A stretch of 64,000 bases of DNA from Parahoeflea olei (GCF_001703635.1 NZ_LQZT01000034.1:331582-395581); one strand, 5' to 3'; numbered from the stretch's first letter, positions 9,321 to 19,186 are shown. Notes: a model not told the origin generated them from the letters alone. Translations and numbers: made by a program.

Positions 9321-10618
9321 CGGACGCCGCCCTCCACGCACCCGTTACCTTCCACCCGCAGCGGGCGACGATCTCGCTGCTGGCGTCGCTGTGCGTGGCC
9401 TTCGGCGTGTTCCTGTCGGGCTTCGTGATCAACGAGCCGGCGCCCTATGAGCTGTTCCTGGTCGTCCTGATCGGCATCTGGGCGATCTTCGGGCTCAAGC
9501 TCTCGCGCCATATCGCCCCGCTGATCGCGCTCTACGTGATCTTCAACATCGGCGGCATGTTCTCGATCCTGACCATGGAGAACGTCAAGGACACGCCGAT
9601 GTATATCGCCGTGTCGCTGTTTCTCGCGTTCACCGCGATGTTCTTCGCCGCCATCATCGAGGCCGATCCGCGCCGGCTCAAGCTGATCTTCCGCGCCTAT
9701 CTGCTCGCTGCCCTGATCACCTCGATGCTCGGCATCCTGGGCTATCTCGGCATGCTGCCCGGCGGCGAGGTGTTCACCCGCTACGGCCGCGCCAAGGGCG
9801 CGTTCCAGGACCCGAACGTGTTCGGCCCCTATCTGGTTCTGCCCGCGCTCTATCTGATGCACGGGCTGCTGACCGGCACGCTCAAGGCGGCGCCGCTCCG
9901 GATCGCAGGCCTTCTCATCCTGGTGCTCGGCGTGTTCTTCTCGTTCTCGCGCGCGGCATGGGGGCTGTTGGCGCTGTCGATGATGTTCCTGGTGCTGATC
10001 ATGCTGGTCAAGGAACGCACCGGCGCCTTCCGCCTCAAGATCCTGATCATGACGCTGGTCGGCGCGGTGCTTTTGGTGGGCGCGATCATCGCCGCGCTGC
10101 AGGTCGACCAGATCGCCGACCTGTTCTCCGACCGCGCGAAACTGGTGCAGGCCTATGACGGCGCCCGTCTCGGCCGGTTCGAACGCCACGCCATCGGCTT
10201 CCTGATGGCGCTCGACCATCCGCTCGGCATCGGCCCGCTCGAATTCGGCCTGATGTGGGGCGAGGACACGCACAATATCTGGCTCAAGGCGCTGATGGAC
10301 TATGGCTGGCTCGGCTTCGTGAGCTATCTCACGCTGATCGCCTGGACGCTGGTGCTGGGCTTCCGCTTCCTGCTGCGCGACCGGCCGTGGCAGACCTATC
10401 TGATGCTCGCCTATATCGTGCTGCTCGGCCACACCCTGATCGGCGCGGTGATCGACACCGACCACTGGCGGCATTTCTACCTGCTGATGGGCATCGTCTG
10501 GGGCTGCATCGCGCTCGAAATGCGCTGGCAGGCGCGCCTGAAACAGGAGCGCCAAGCGGATATCCGCCCAAGCCACCGCGCGGCCCAGTCCCCTGCCCGT
10601 GCGGGCGGCAGGCCTTAA
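9317..10618 (+). CDS. O-antigen ligase / Wzy-like polysaccharide polymerase
   Basis: A 433-residue integral membrane protein with about ten to twelve TM helices. The periplasmic loop carries the family's features: GRAKGAFQDPNVFGPYLV, FSFSRAAWG, and RFERHAIGFLMALDHPLGIG followed by EDTHNIWLKALMDYG, where the H-N pair is typical of Wzy_C/WaaL proteins. It likely polymerises the repeat unit made by the upstream genes. The TTG start (9317) overlaps the previous TGA by two bases, indicating translational coupling. The C-terminal 40 residues are basic and cytosolic. It closes the operon. Confidence 0.87.
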   Translation: MTDAALHAPVTFHPQRATISLLASLCVAFGVFLSGFVINEPAPYELFLVVLIGIWAIFGLKLSRHIAPLIALYVIFNIGGMFSILTMENVKDTPMYIAVSLFLAFTAMFFAAIIEADPRRLKLIFRAYLLAALITSMLGILGYLGMLPGGEVFTRYGRAKGAFQDPNVFGPYLVLPALYLMHGLLTGTLKAAPLRIAGLLILVLGVFFSFSRAAWGLLALSMMFLVLIMLVKERTGAFRLKILIMTLVGAVLLVGAIIAALQVDQIADLFSDRAKLVQAYDGARLGRFERHAIGFLMALDHPLGIGPLEFGLMWGEDTHNIWLKALMDYGWLGFVSYLTLIAWTLVLGFRFLLRDRPWQTYLMLAYIVLLGHTLIGAVIDTDHWRHFYLLMGIVWGCIALEMRWQARLKQERQADIRPSHRAAQSPARAGGRP

Positions 10619-10653
10619 GGCCTGCACCGCGATACGATCGATTCTCGGTAAAA

Positions 10654-10730
10654 TGGTCGGAGCGGCCGGATTTGAACCGACGACCCCTTGTCCCCCAGAC
10701 AAGTGCGCTACCGGGCTGCGCTACGCTCCG
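10654..10730 (-). tRNA. tRNA-Pro (anticodon GGG)
   Basis: A 77-nt cloverleaf on the minus strand: 5' acceptor CGGAGCG pairs with 3' CGCTCCG, followed by discriminator A and an encoded CCA (TGG at 10654-10656 on the plus strand). The anticodon stem CTTGT/ACAAG encloses the loop CTGGGGG, giving anticodon GGG. The T-loop GGTTCAAATCC is canonical. The 3' end faces the exopolysaccharide operon 35 bp away; no integrase gene or second copy of the 3' end was seen nearby. Confidence 0.96.
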
Positions 10731-11087
10731 ACGTGGGGAAGGCCTTAGAACATCGGCACTTGGCGGGCAAGGGCAAAATGCTCCTGCTCCGCGAAAAAGC
10801 CGGGAAAGCGGGCCGGGATCCGGTGCCGCGCCGGAACCTTGGCCATGGCGGCAGCCTGCCGCTGGCGCATACCCCCGCCGTCAGGCACGGGGCGCCGATG
10901 AGGCGGAGGCCTGTGCGGCGGGTTTGGGCGAATCGGTAAGCCCTTGGCAATTGTGGGTATTTTGGCAACCGAATCTTTATGATTGATATCTAAATTAGTC
11001 TTCAAGCCCACACCGGTCCTGTCTTAGCGTGTCTCGCCCTCCGCGCCTTCTTTCCCATCACCGGCAGGGCAGATGGAGACTTTGCCA
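10731..11087. other. intergenic region between tRNA-Pro and the TadG-like gene
   Basis: No credible gene. The part at about 10940-11010 is clearly richer in A/T than its surroundings (CCGAATCTTTATGATTG and similar), which suits a promoter for the downstream TadG-like gene and possibly for the tRNA on the other strand. I cannot assign -35/-10 boxes with confidence. Confidence 0.4.
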
Positions 11088-12713
11088 ATGGCCAGACCAA
11101 ACGATATCTGCGCCGACAGATCCGGGAATTTCGGGGTTGTCTTTGCCATTCTCGCGGTTCCGGTGATGCTCGCCGGCGGGCTTGCGGTCGATTATGTCGG
11201 CATGAGCATGCAGCGCAGCGCGCTGCAGAACGCCGCGGACGCCGCAGCGCTGGCGGTCGCACGCGAGGGCAAGATCACCGACGCCCAGGCGCTCGAGATC
11301 GCCAACCGGACCGTCACCGGCAATTACGGCTTCACCGCAGCCCAGGTCGGCTTTGCCGGCGACGAGGGCGTCGCCGGCGTGACGGCGACCGTCGATGTGC
11401 CGCTGGTGTTCGGCGGCTTCATGGGCAAGAAGAGCATGCCGGTCTCGGTCAGGGCGGAAGCGAGCTATGCCTATACCAAATATGAAATCGCGCTGGTGCT
11501 CGACACCACAGGATCGATGGCGGGCGGCAAGCTGATTTCGCTGCAGAATGCCGTGATCGGCCTTATCGACGACATGCAGGCGCTGGGGCTCGACAAGGAG
11601 CAACTGCGCTTCGCGCTGGTGCCCTATGCCGGCTTCGTCAATGTGGGCGCCCAGCACGGCCCGCAGATCAACGGCGCGGGCAAGGTGATCAAGCGCGCTG
11701 CCACCTGGATCGACCAGGACGCCGAGGCGCCGGTGCCGCAATCGGACCTGCCCCCGGGCTTCAGCCGGTTCGCGATGTTCCGCCACCTCAATGTCAGCTG
11801 GCCGGGCTGCGTGGAAACCCGCATGCCCGGCGGCAAGGCCGCCTATGACGTGACCGACGCGCCGCCCGACGCGGGCGACAAGACCTCGCTGTTCACGCCG
11901 TTCTTCGCCCCCGACGAGCCCGACACGCCCAACAGCTACCCGAATTCCTACCTATCCGACGCGGGCGCAGCCATCAAGGGCAAGGGCGCCACGGATACTG
12001 ACAAGGAAAACCAGCTGGCCCGCTATGGCCGCACCGGCAAATACGTCAAGCCGAAGGACACCGACGACGCCATCGCCCAGACGATGAAATGGAAGAAGCC
12101 GAAGACCGATTTTTCGCCTTCGAGCTACTATTCCAACAAGCACGACCCCAAGGGGCCCGGCTTCGGCTGCGAAGTCGAGGCGATGGTGCCGCTGACCGAC
12201 GATTTCAATTCGATCCGCAAGACCGTGAAGAACCTCAAGGCCAATGGCTCGACCAACATGCTCGAAGGCGTGATGTGGGGCTGGCGGGTGCTGTCGAGCC
12301 GCGAACCCTTCACCGACGGCGCCAGCGAGAGCGACGGCGGGGTCGAGAAGATCATGATCTTCCTGACCGACGGCCAGAACTCCTTCGGCAATCTCAACAA
12401 CGATCTCGGCTCGGGCTACACCAGCATGGGCTATCTGGTCGACGGCCGGCTCGATGGCATGACCGCCGCCACCGCCACCAAAACCAATGCCGCGCTCGAC
12501 TCAAAGACGCTGAGCGCCTGCACCAATGCCAAGGACGACGGGATCGAGATCTACACGATCCGGCTCGAGGAGCCCGACACGGGCACCGGCACCTTGCTTA
12601 CGAAATGCGCCTCTTCCAAGAATCACTTCTTCGATGCGCCTTCGCGCAACCAGCTGGCGCCGATCTTCGAGGAGATCCGCAAGGGCGTAGTGAAGCTGCG
12701 GCTGACATCCTGA
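11088..12713 (+). CDS. TadG-like pilus-assembly protein with von Willebrand A domain
   Basis: A 541-residue protein. The N-terminus (DRSGNFGVVFAILAVPVMLAGGLAVDYV) is the TadE/TadG-type prepilin-like helix that holds the protein in the membrane. From about 125 onwards there is a vWA fold with a MIDAS-like motif DTTGSMAGG, a second MIDAS element in NGSTNMLEG, and IMIFLTDGQNS, so metal-dependent binding is plausible. Long polar inserts lie between the vWA halves. ATG 11088 has GGAG 9 nt upstream; ATG 11073 would add five residues. It is an orphan: no Flp pilin, CpaA-F or Tad secretion gene lies near, so the partner is unknown. Confidence 0.85.
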   Translation: MARPNDICADRSGNFGVVFAILAVPVMLAGGLAVDYVGMSMQRSALQNAADAAALAVAREGKITDAQALEIANRTVTGNYGFTAAQVGFAGDEGVAGVTATVDVPLVFGGFMGKKSMPVSVRAEASYAYTKYEIALVLDTTGSMAGGKLISLQNAVIGLIDDMQALGLDKEQLRFALVPYAGFVNVGAQHGPQINGAGKVIKRAATWIDQDAEAPVPQSDLPPGFSRFAMFRHLNVSWPGCVETRMPGGKAAYDVTDAPPDAGDKTSLFTPFFAPDEPDTPNSYPNSYLSDAGAAIKGKGATDTDKENQLARYGRTGKYVKPKDTDDAIAQTMKWKKPKTDFSPSSYYSNKHDPKGPGFGCEVEAMVPLTDDFNSIRKTVKNLKANGSTNMLEGVMWGWRVLSSREPFTDGASESDGGVEKIMIFLTDGQNSFGNLNNDLGSGYTSMGYLVDGRLDGMTAATATKTNAALDSKTLSACTNAKDDGIEIYTIRLEEPDTGTGTLLTKCASSKNHFFDAPSRNQLAPIFEEIRKGVVKLRLTS

Positions 12714-12777
12714 GCGCGGCGCCCGGCGCCATCGCCGCTCGCGCGGGTCTCAAATCTCGTGTCCCCTCATGCGAAAA

Positions 12778-12808
12778 GGCCCCGGACGCAAGATCCGGGG
12801 CCGCTTTT
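12778..12808 (+). terminator. rho-independent terminator after the TadG-like gene
   Basis: Perfect 9-bp stem GGCCCCGGA (12778-12786) / TCCGGGGCC (12794-12802) with a 7-nt loop, followed by GCTTTT. It lies 64 bp after the stop codon on the plus strand. Confidence 0.8.
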
Positions 12809-12879
12809 CGAAAGAACCGGGCGGGCGCGCCGCGAACGGTGGCGTCAACCCATGCGCCCACCCGGCAAACCGCAGGTCG

Positions 12880-13149
12880 TTAGGCTTCCCCGGCGGTTTT
12901 GGAGTTCAGAAGGACGACATTATCGCTCCGTTCCGAAAACGCGAGTTTCATTTTCAGTCTGAGCAACGCTTCAAGACTGGTTTCGTTTCCATGCGAGGGT
13001 TCCTTGCCCTCCCAATCGAGCGCCGTCTGCAACACCGCCATGTGGATCAGCCGGCTCAGATCGTCCAGCCGCAGGCGATCGGCCTCCTCCCGGCAGGTCA
13101 CCAGGGTGCGAATGATCCAGGCATAGGACGTCGCTTCCGATGATTGCAT
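12880..13149 (-). CDS. hypothetical protein downstream of a GNAT acetyltransferase
   Basis: An 89-residue, mostly helical soluble protein (MQSSEATSYAWIIRTLVTCR...) with no recognisable motif. It lies 12 bp after the acetyltransferase stop on the same strand, so it is probably in the same transcript. Codon use resembles the surrounding genes, which supports a real gene. The ATG at 13149 has a weak GAGAGG upstream. No function can be assigned; it could be an accessory subunit for the upstream enzyme. Confidence 0.6.
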   Translation of the reverse strand: MQSSEATSYAWIIRTLVTCREEADRLRLDDLSRLIHMAVLQTALDWEGKEPSHGNETSLEALLRLKMKLAFSERSDNVVLLNSKTAGEA

Positions 13150-13161
13150 GGCGCCAGCCTC

Positions 13162-14382
13162 TCAGATCTGCGGAGCGGGAAGGTGAGCCTGCCTCGCCGC
13201 CGACAGTTCGAGCGGTCCGGGCACGTGCCAGGCGCCTTCGGGACGGATCAGCCGATAGGGATCGTCCTTGAGCGAAAGCGCGCTCGGCGACGGCTCGATG
13301 GTGTCGGTCATCTCGACGAAGACATGATCGGAAAACGCAAACGGCGCGCCGTTTTCCTTGAGCTTGAACCCGAAATGCTGCCAGAACGGCAGATAGTCCT
13401 CGCGCGCATGGCCGTAGATGCGGCGATACCCCTTCTCCCGGCACAAGGCAACGCTGGCGCGCACCAGCTCGAAGGCGGTGCGGGACTTGCGGAATTCCTT
13501 ACGCACCGCCAGCCGCTCGAGCTTGGCGAAATCGCCGAAGAAGCGCAGCCGCATGCAGCCGGCGGGCTCGTTGTCGATCAGCGCCAGGAGATGCGTGGCC
13601 GAAAGGTCGTTGCCATCGAACTCCTCGTCGAAGGGACAGGCCTGCTCGCCGATATAGACCGCCGAGCGGACCGCCGCCACGCGCATCATGTCGTCGAAGC
13701 CGTTGACCACGCGAATGCCCGTGGGGCGCAGCGCCGGATCATATGTGGCATAGGCCGGCAGACGCGCGCCGAGCGTCTTCGGCCGGCGCGGGATCATGTA
13801 GAAATCCTCGAGCAAACGGCCCTCGTGCCAGACCCCCTGCTCGAACCCGCGGCGAACCATGGCGCGGTGCCCGCGCAGGGTGAACGAGGTGGAGATGACG
13901 TCGGCCTCGGCGTAATGCGGCGAGTCGAACCGGTCCATGACGCGGTTGATGCCGGCGGCGAGCACGCCCGGCGTGAAGCTCGCCCAGACATAGATCGCGG
14001 CGGGCCGCTCATGCTGGCAGACCAGGTATTCGGCCTGCGGATCGAGCAGGTTGAGCCGGCCGTCGAACAGCGCCGACCGCCCCTCCTCATTGAGCAGCAG
14101 CGCCGACATGAAGCCCTCCGGCCGGGAGCGGCCGCGCCGGGCGAACAGCCAGATCGCGTCGGGGTTCTTCTCGGCCACGCGGATCACCGTTTCCGGCTCC
14201 GCCAGGCGGCCGATCACCTTGCCCGCCGCTTCGAGAAGCCGCGGCACATCGGCGGGATCGAGCCGGTTGGTTACGGTAACCATGGCGGCAGCGCGGTGCA
14301 TCCGCTCGGCCTCAAGTGCCGCTTCCGCAGTCAATCCGCTTGCATTTGCGTTGAAAAAACTATTTTGTGGTGTGGCAGACAT
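13162..14382 (-). CDS. GNAT-family N-acetyltransferase with extended N-terminal domain
   Basis: A 406-residue protein. The C-terminal third holds a GNAT core: EPAGCMRLRFFGDFAKLERLAVRKEFR (beta4/motif A region), then FELVRASVALCREKGYRRIYGHAREDYLPFWQHFGFKL (motif A helix and motif B). The central part (about 95-170) is a second alpha/beta region. The layout resembles N-acyltransferases related to autoinducer synthases, but no substrate can be named. ATG 14382 (MSATPQNSFF) has a GGGGG tract about 8 nt upstream. It is divergent from a LysR regulator across 88 bp, which suggests that the regulator controls it. Confidence 0.78.
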   Translation of the reverse strand: MSATPQNSFFNANASGLTAEAALEAERMHRAAAMVTVTNRLDPADVPRLLEAAGKVIGRLAEPETVIRVAEKNPDAIWLFARRGRSRPEGFMSALLLNEEGRSALFDGRLNLLDPQAEYLVCQHERPAAIYVWASFTPGVLAAGINRVMDRFDSPHYAEADVISTSFTLRGHRAMVRRGFEQGVWHEGRLLEDFYMIPRRPKTLGARLPAYATYDPALRPTGIRVVNGFDDMMRVAAVRSAVYIGEQACPFDEEFDGNDLSATHLLALIDNEPAGCMRLRFFGDFAKLERLAVRKEFRKSRTAFELVRASVALCREKGYRRIYGHAREDYLPFWQHFGFKLKENGAPFAFSDHVFVEMTDTIEPSPSALSLKDDPYRLIRPEGAWHVPGPLELSAARQAHLPAPQI

Positions 14383-14470
14383 GGTTGCAGCCCCCGTGAA
14401 TACTTGAAGGCAAGGTAACCACGTTCGCAGCGTTTGACTTTGGCAAATAATGTCACAGAGAGTTCCACCA

Positions 14471-15469
14471 ATGGAACACCAATGGCGCAATGCCGATTGG
14501 AACAGTATTCGGGTGTTTCTCGCCGTCGCGCGGCTGTACAGCTTCCGCAAGGCGGCGGACGAGCTTGGCATATCGGTCAACACCGCGCGGCGCACGATCT
14601 CCCGGCTCGAGGACCAGCTCGGCTATCCGCTGCTCTATCGCGAGTCCGAAGGCGCACGCCTGACAGACGAGGGCCGCCGGGTGGTGCTGGCCGCCCGCGA
14701 GGTGGAAAGCTCGGTGTCGGACATGTGGCGCGTGGCGGCGCTGGCCGAACGCGAGGCCAGCGGCCCGATCCGGCTTGCCATCACCGAGGGGCTCGGCAGC
14801 TTCTGGCTCACCCCGCGCATCGTCGATTACATCAACGAGACCGGGGGACAGAACCGGGTCGAACTGCAATGCGCCATGCGCTCGGTCGACGTGCTGCGCA
14901 TGGAGGCCGATATCTCGGTGCAGCTCGAACGGCCGAACCGGCCGGAACTGACGGTCAAGCGGCTCGGCTACCTGCATCTCAAGCCATTCGCGAGCCCGAG
15001 CTATCTCGAAAAATTCGGCCGGCCGAAAAACGTCGCCGACATGGTCAACCACCGCGTGGTCGAACAGCAGACCGACCAGTTGCGCGGCTATGAACTCGAC
15101 AAGATCTTCGGCGCCAACATCGCCGACCGGATGGTGCGGCTGAAGACCAATTTCTCCTCGGCGCATTACTGGGCGATCGTGAAGGGCGCCGGCATCGGTC
15201 TGATGCCGAGCTATGCCAAGGCGATCGGCGGTGCGGTCGAGCATATCGATCTCGGATTCGACTTCCGCGTCGACATCTGGCTCGCCACCCATCCGGAAGT
15301 GACCAAGAGCGCACGCCACCGGGTGTTCATCGACTTCCTCACCGACAGCTTCGACGAGCGGAAATACCCCTGGTTCGGCCCGGATTCGCTGTCGCCGGAA
15401 GAGATCGAGGCGCAGTTCTCGCGCCAGGACCTGAAAGCCTATTTCGAGGGATTTACAGCACGGCCATGA
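14471..15469 (+). CDS. LysR-family transcriptional regulator
   Basis: A 332-residue regulator. The N-terminal winged helix-turn-helix (DWNSIRVFLAVARLYSFRKAADELGISVNTARRTISRLEDQLG, about 9-52) is typical of LysR proteins; a periplasmic-binding-like effector domain follows (about 90-300). The C-terminal 35 residues (PWFGPDSLSPEEIEAQFSRQ) extend past the usual end. ATG 14471 was preferred over ATG 14450 because GAGAG lies about 8 nt upstream. It is divergent from the GNAT gene, the usual arrangement of LysR regulators with their targets. The effector is unknown. Confidence 0.88.
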   Translation: MEHQWRNADWNSIRVFLAVARLYSFRKAADELGISVNTARRTISRLEDQLGYPLLYRESEGARLTDEGRRVVLAAREVESSVSDMWRVAALAEREASGPIRLAITEGLGSFWLTPRIVDYINETGGQNRVELQCAMRSVDVLRMEADISVQLERPNRPELTVKRLGYLHLKPFASPSYLEKFGRPKNVADMVNHRVVEQQTDQLRGYELDKIFGANIADRMVRLKTNFSSAHYWAIVKGAGIGLMPSYAKAIGGAVEHIDLGFDFRVDIWLATHPEVTKSARHRVFIDFLTDSFDERKYPWFGPDSLSPEEIEAQFSRQDLKAYFEGFTARP

Positions 15470-15669
15470 CCCCGCGACGCCGCACTACCCCGCCCCTGGA
15501 GATCGTGACGCTGGACACGCAGACCGAACTCGACCGTCTCGCGATGGTGATGATGCAACTCGACATGGCGCTGGCGCTTGCCCGCGAAAAACGCATGGTG
15601 CATGTCGAGGCACATCTGGAATCCGCCCTCGAGGAAGCCCGCAGCGTGCGCCAGTCGCTCCTGAACTGA
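15466..15669 (+). CDS. small hypothetical protein coupled to the LysR gene
   Basis: A 67-residue protein whose ATG overlaps the LysR stop codon in the form ATGA (15466-15469), an arrangement that usually means translational coupling. After a basic start (MTPRRRTTPP) it is predicted helical, with a Met-rich stretch LAMVMMQLDMALALAREKRM. No known domain. The overlap and the continued coding character support a real gene, but the product is uncharacterised. Confidence 0.6.
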   Translation: MTPRRRTTPPLEIVTLDTQTELDRLAMVMMQLDMALALAREKRMVHVEAHLESALEEARSVRQSLLN

Positions 15670-15822
15670 AGCCTCCTGCACACGGGCAGCATCGCCCGGC
15701 GCGGTCTCCTGCCCTTGTCTCAATGGAGTGAGGCGGCGCGCCCCGGGGTGTGCCCGTCTTGGCGACACGCCGCCTTGGCCGCGACCGCCGGGGCCGCACC
15801 CCGCGGCCAGCGCGGACAGGCG

Positions 15823-16389
15823 TCAGCGCACCTGATCGAGCAGCCGCTTGCACTCGAGCAGGTCGTAGAGGGCTTCCTGGAGCAGCGCGCGGTCGTCGCG
15901 CGACAACCCACCCGGCGAGGCCCCGATCGAGAACTCGGCAGCCTCATGCTCGGACTTGCCGCCCTCCCCGCCGAGGCCGAAGAAACGGCGGGTGGACGGC
16001 CGCCGCGGCTTGCCCACCAGTTGGTCGTCCTCAACTGCGGCAACGGGGGACGAAGAGGGAGCCTGCTTCTCGTCGGCCATGCCGGCCGAAAGCGCTTCCA
16101 CGGCAGCCATGTCGCCCGCGCCGATGGCGATGACGAACTTGTTGCCGTTCTGCTTCAACAGCTTCTGGACACCCTTGATGGTGTAGCCCTGGTCGTAGAG
16201 AAGGTTGCGGATGCCCTTGAGCAGGTCGATGTCGTCGGGCCGGTAATAGCGCCGGCCGCCGCCGCGTTTCATCGGCTTGATCTGGGTAAATCGGGTCTCC
16301 CAGAACCGCAGCACGTGCTGCGGCAGGTCGAGGTCGTCGGCGACTTCGGAAATCGTCCGGAACGCATCAGGGCTCTTGTCCACACTCAC
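15823..16389 (-). CDS. MerR-family transcriptional regulator
   Basis: A 188-residue protein. The N-terminal MerR helix-turn-helix reads [40 protein letters not shown] (about 11-50), with the wing in [19 protein letters not shown]. The rest is variable, with a low-complexity middle and a C-terminal helix ([19 protein letters not shown]). The conserved cysteines of metal-sensing MerR proteins are absent. This MerR gene follows ihfA in many rhizobial genomes, and here it is the last gene of the plsX-fabH-ihfA series. Its regulon is unknown. Confidence 0.88.
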   Translation of the reverse strand: MSVDKSPDAFRTISEVADDLDLPQHVLRFWETRFTQIKPMKRGGGRRYYRPDDIDLLKGIRNLLYDQGYTIKGVQKLLKQNGNKFVIAIGAGDMAAVEALSAGMADEKQAPSSSPVAAVEDDQLVGKPRRPSTRRFFGLGGEGGKSEHEAAEFSIGASPGGLSRDDRALLQEALYDLLECKRLLDQVR

Positions 16390-16650
16390 ACTCCGATGTT
16401 GCCTGGCAGCCGGCGGTCCGGGCCTGTGTGCTCCGGCGGTCGCGCGGCAGCTGTCTCAGCCCGCCGGGCCGGCGCATGCGACGGCGCGGGCAAGGACTGT
16501 GTCCGGCGCCGGCGAATCGCGGTCGATGACCCTCGAAGCCGGTACCATTCCAAAGGTTTATGGGAGAAAGATCAAGTGAGGCGGGAAGCGAAATGCACCG
16601 TTTGGCGCGCAGACCGGGCCTTTCCCACAGCGCCCGACCGCTGGTCCGGA
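16390..16650. other. 261-bp intergenic region between ihfA and merR
   Basis: No gene, tRNA or clear terminator was recognised. The stretch could hold a merR promoter of its own, since the distance from ihfA is too long for simple coupling. A short AT-richer part lies near 16545-16580. Confidence 0.3.
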
Positions 16651-16980
16651 TCAGGACTTGGGCTTGCTCTTGGCCTTGCGGCTGGCATGGCCCTTGAGGA
16701 CACGGCTCTTGAGCACGTTGGAGGCCTTGAAGGTCATCACACGGCGCGGGCTGATCGGAACCTCCTCGCCGGTTTTGGGATTGCGACCGATCCGTTCCTT
16801 CTTCTCCCGGACCTGGAAGGTGGCGAAGGACGAGAGCTTGACGCTGTCGCCACGCACGATCGCGCTGCAGACCTCATCAATGACCATTTCGACCAGTTCG
16901 GCAGACTCGGTACGTGATAATCCCACCTTGCGGAACACCGCTTCGGCGAGATCAGCCCTGGTGATTGTTTTGCCGCTCAT
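16651..16980 (-). CDS. ihfA: integration host factor subunit alpha
   Basis: A 109-residue DNA-bending protein of the HU/IHF family. [21 protein letters not shown] at the start, [28 protein letters not shown] in the arm region and [20 protein letters not shown] at the end are the alpha-subunit signature in Alphaproteobacteria. The C-terminus carries an extra basic tail ([10 protein letters not shown]). It pairs with IhfB to bend DNA in transcription and recombination. ATG 16980 has GGGA about 6 nt upstream; a TTG three codons earlier is less likely. Confidence 0.96.
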   Translation of the reverse strand: MSGKTITRADLAEAVFRKVGLSRTESAELVEMVIDEVCSAIVRGDSVKLSSFATFQVREKKERIGRNPKTGEEVPISPRRVMTFKASNVLKSRVLKGHASRKAKSKPKS

Positions 16981-17146
16981 TGTTCCCAACCAGACTGGTC
17001 AGCATCCCCGCCGCCCATTAGTCAATTGAATTAACTCTATGGATCAAGCCGCTCAACGTCAAGCAACTCAATTGCACGTCCACGTATTGTTTCCGAGACG
17101 AGCAAAATCGATGCGTGCAGTTTTATTGTCAGGACCGTCGGGGTTG

Positions 17147-18118
17147 CTACCAGCGCAACAGCACCGAACCCCAGGTAAAGCCACCGCCCATGGCCTCTAG
17201 CAGGACCAGGTCACCCTGTTTGATGCGGCCGTCGCCCGCCGCTTCGGCAAGTGCCAGCGGTATGGAGGCGGCCGAGGTGTTGCCGTGGCGGTCGACGGTG
17301 ATGACCACCTTGTCGTCGTCGATGCCGAGCTTGCGCGCCGAGGCGTCGATGATGCGCTTGTTGGCCTGGTGGGGAACGAACCAGTCGATGTCGGCGGAGC
17401 CGAGGCCGGTGGCCGCATAGGCCGCCTCGATCACGTCGGTGATCATGCCCACGGCGTGCTTGAAGACTTCGCGCCCCTCCATGCGCAGGTGACCGACCGT
17501 GCCGGTGGTCGAGGGGCCGCCGTCGACATAGAGCTTTTCGCGATGGGCGCCGTCCGAGCGCAGATGCGCGGTCAGGATGCCGCGATCGGCGATCGTCCCC
17601 TCGCCTTCCTCCGCTTCCAGCACCACCGCGCCGGCGCCGTCGCCGAACAGCACGCAGGTGGTGCGGTCGGTCCAGTCGAGAATGCGCGAAAAGGTTTCCG
17701 CGCCGATCACCAGCACCCTCTTGGCCATGCCGGCGCGGATATAGGTGTCGGCGGTGGTCATGGCGAAGACGAAGCCCGAGCAGACCGCCTGCACGTCGAA
17801 GGCCGCACCATGGTGCATGCCCAGACGGTTCTGGATGTTGACGGCGGTGGCGGGGAAGGTGTTGTCGGGCGTGGACGTCGCGCAGATGATGAGATCGATG
17901 TCGGCCGCGGTCATGCCGGCCCGGTCGAGCGCGGCGCGCGCGGCCCCTTCGCCGAGCGAGGCGGTGGTTTCGCCGTCTCCGGCAATGTGGCGCTGGCGGA
18001 TGCCGGTGCGCTGCACGATCCAGTCGTCGCTGGTTTCGACGACCCCTTCCAGATCGCGGTTTTTCATGATGCGCTCGGGGAGTTGAGCCCCGAAACCACG
18101 GACAACTGAACGGATCAT
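17147..18118 (-). CDS. fabH: beta-ketoacyl-ACP synthase III
   Basis: A 323-residue condensing enzyme that starts type II fatty acid synthesis by joining acetyl-CoA with malonyl-ACP. The catalytic triad is visible: Cys113 in DVQAVCSGF, His in [12 protein letters not shown], and Asn in [12 protein letters not shown]. The DGAGAVVLE and [13 protein letters not shown] motifs complete the family pattern. It starts 9 bp after the plsX stop with AGGAT upstream, so the two genes are one operon, as usual. Confidence 0.97.
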   Translation of the reverse strand: MIRSVVRGFGAQLPERIMKNRDLEGVVETSDDWIVQRTGIRQRHIAGDGETTASLGEGAARAALDRAGMTAADIDLIICATSTPDNTFPATAVNIQNRLGMHHGAAFDVQAVCSGFVFAMTTADTYIRAGMAKRVLVIGAETFSRILDWTDRTTCVLFGDGAGAVVLEAEEGEGTIADRGILTAHLRSDGAHREKLYVDGGPSTTGTVGHLRMEGREVFKHAVGMITDVIEAAYAATGLGSADIDWFVPHQANKRIIDASARKLGIDDDKVVITVDRHGNTSAASIPLALAEAAGDGRIKQGDLVLLEAMGGGFTWGSVLLRW

Positions 18119-18127
18119 TATGACATC

Positions 18128-19186
18128 CTAGATGGAAGAACTGTCTTCGTCGGGAGCGGACAAGGTCGCCCTGCGCGTATGAAATAGATTGAGATCGTGT
18201 TCAATCTTCGACTTCAAGCCGTTACGAACCATGTCATAGCCGACATCGACCGCAGCCGCAAAGCCCTCGGCATCGGCGCCGCCATGGCTCTTGATGACGA
18301 TGCCGTTGAGCCCGAGAAACACGCCGCCATTGACCTTGCCCGGATCCATCTTCTCGCGCAGCAGGTCGAAGGCGCCCTTGGCGAAGATATAGCCGATGCG
18401 CGCCATCAGCGTGCGCGACATCGCCGCGCGCAGGTAGCCGGCGATCTGGCGGGCGGTGCCCTCGGCGGTCTTGAGCGCGACATTGCCGACGAAGCCTTCG
18501 GTCACGACCACGTCGACCGTGCCCTTGCCCAGGTCGTCGCCCTCGACGAACCCGTAATAATCGAGACTCGGAAGTGCCGCCTCGCGGATCAGGCGTCCGG
18601 CTTCCTTGACCTCTTCCTGACCCTTGATTTCCTCGACGCCGACATTGAGCAGCCCGACGGTCGGCTTTTCGATCTCGAACAGGGCGCGCGCCATGGCGGC
18701 GCCCATCATGCTGAAATCGATCAGCTGCTGGGCGTCCGCGCCGATGGTGGCGCCGACATCGAGCACGATGCTTTCGCCGCGCACGGTGGGCCAGATCGCG
18801 GCGATCGCCGGACGGTCGATATTGGCCATGGTGCGCAGGCAGAACCGCGACATCGCCATCAGCGCGCCGGTGTTGCCCGCCGAAACGCAGACATCCGCCT
18901 CGCCGGTCTTGACCGCCTCGATCGCGCGCCACATCGTCGAGCGGTTGCGGCCATGGCGCAGCGCCTGGCTCGGCTTGTCGTCCATGCTGACCGCGATTTC
19001 GCAGGGCACGAAGGTGGACGCCTGCATCAGCGCGGGGAATTTCTCGAGTTCGGGAAGGCTTTCGGCTTCAAGGCCGAACAGGATGAAGCGGATGTCCGGA
19101 TGGCGTTCGAGCGCCTTGGCCACGCCCGGCACGACCACACCGGGACCATGATCGCCCCCCATCAGATCAACCGCTATCCTAATCAC
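18128..19186 (-). CDS. plsX: phosphate acyltransferase PlsX
   Basis: A 352-residue enzyme that makes acyl phosphate from acyl-ACP for phosphatidic acid synthesis by PlsY. Family signatures: [59 protein letters not shown] and [17 protein letters not shown]. The start is a GTG at 19186 with AAGGA 6-7 nt upstream; sequence farther up has no family similarity. It lies 96 bp after the DUF177 gene, in the usual yceD-plsX-fabH order. Confidence 0.96.
   Translation of the reverse strand: MIRIAVDLMGGDHGPGVVVPGVAKALERHPDIRFILFGLEAESLPELEKFPALMQASTFVPCEIAVSMDDKPSQALRHGRNRSTMWRAIEAVKTGEADVCVSAGNTGALMAMSRFCLRTMANIDRPAIAAIWPTVRGESIVLDVGATIGADAQQLIDFSMMGAAMARALFEIEKPTVGLLNVGVEEIKGQEEVKEAGRLIREAALPSLDYYGFVEGDDLGKGTVDVVVTEGFVGNVALKTAEGTARQIAGYLRAAMSRTLMARIGYIFAKGAFDLLREKMDPGKVNGGVFLGLNGIVIKSHGGADAEGFAAAVDVGYDMVRNGLKSKIEHDLNLFHTRRATLSAPDEDSSSI

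Noticed and set aside
10618..10730. tRNA-Pro as the attachment site of an integrated exopolysaccharide island
   Set aside because: No integrase gene and no second copy of the tRNA 3' end were found, and the base composition of the polysaccharide genes matches the chromosome.
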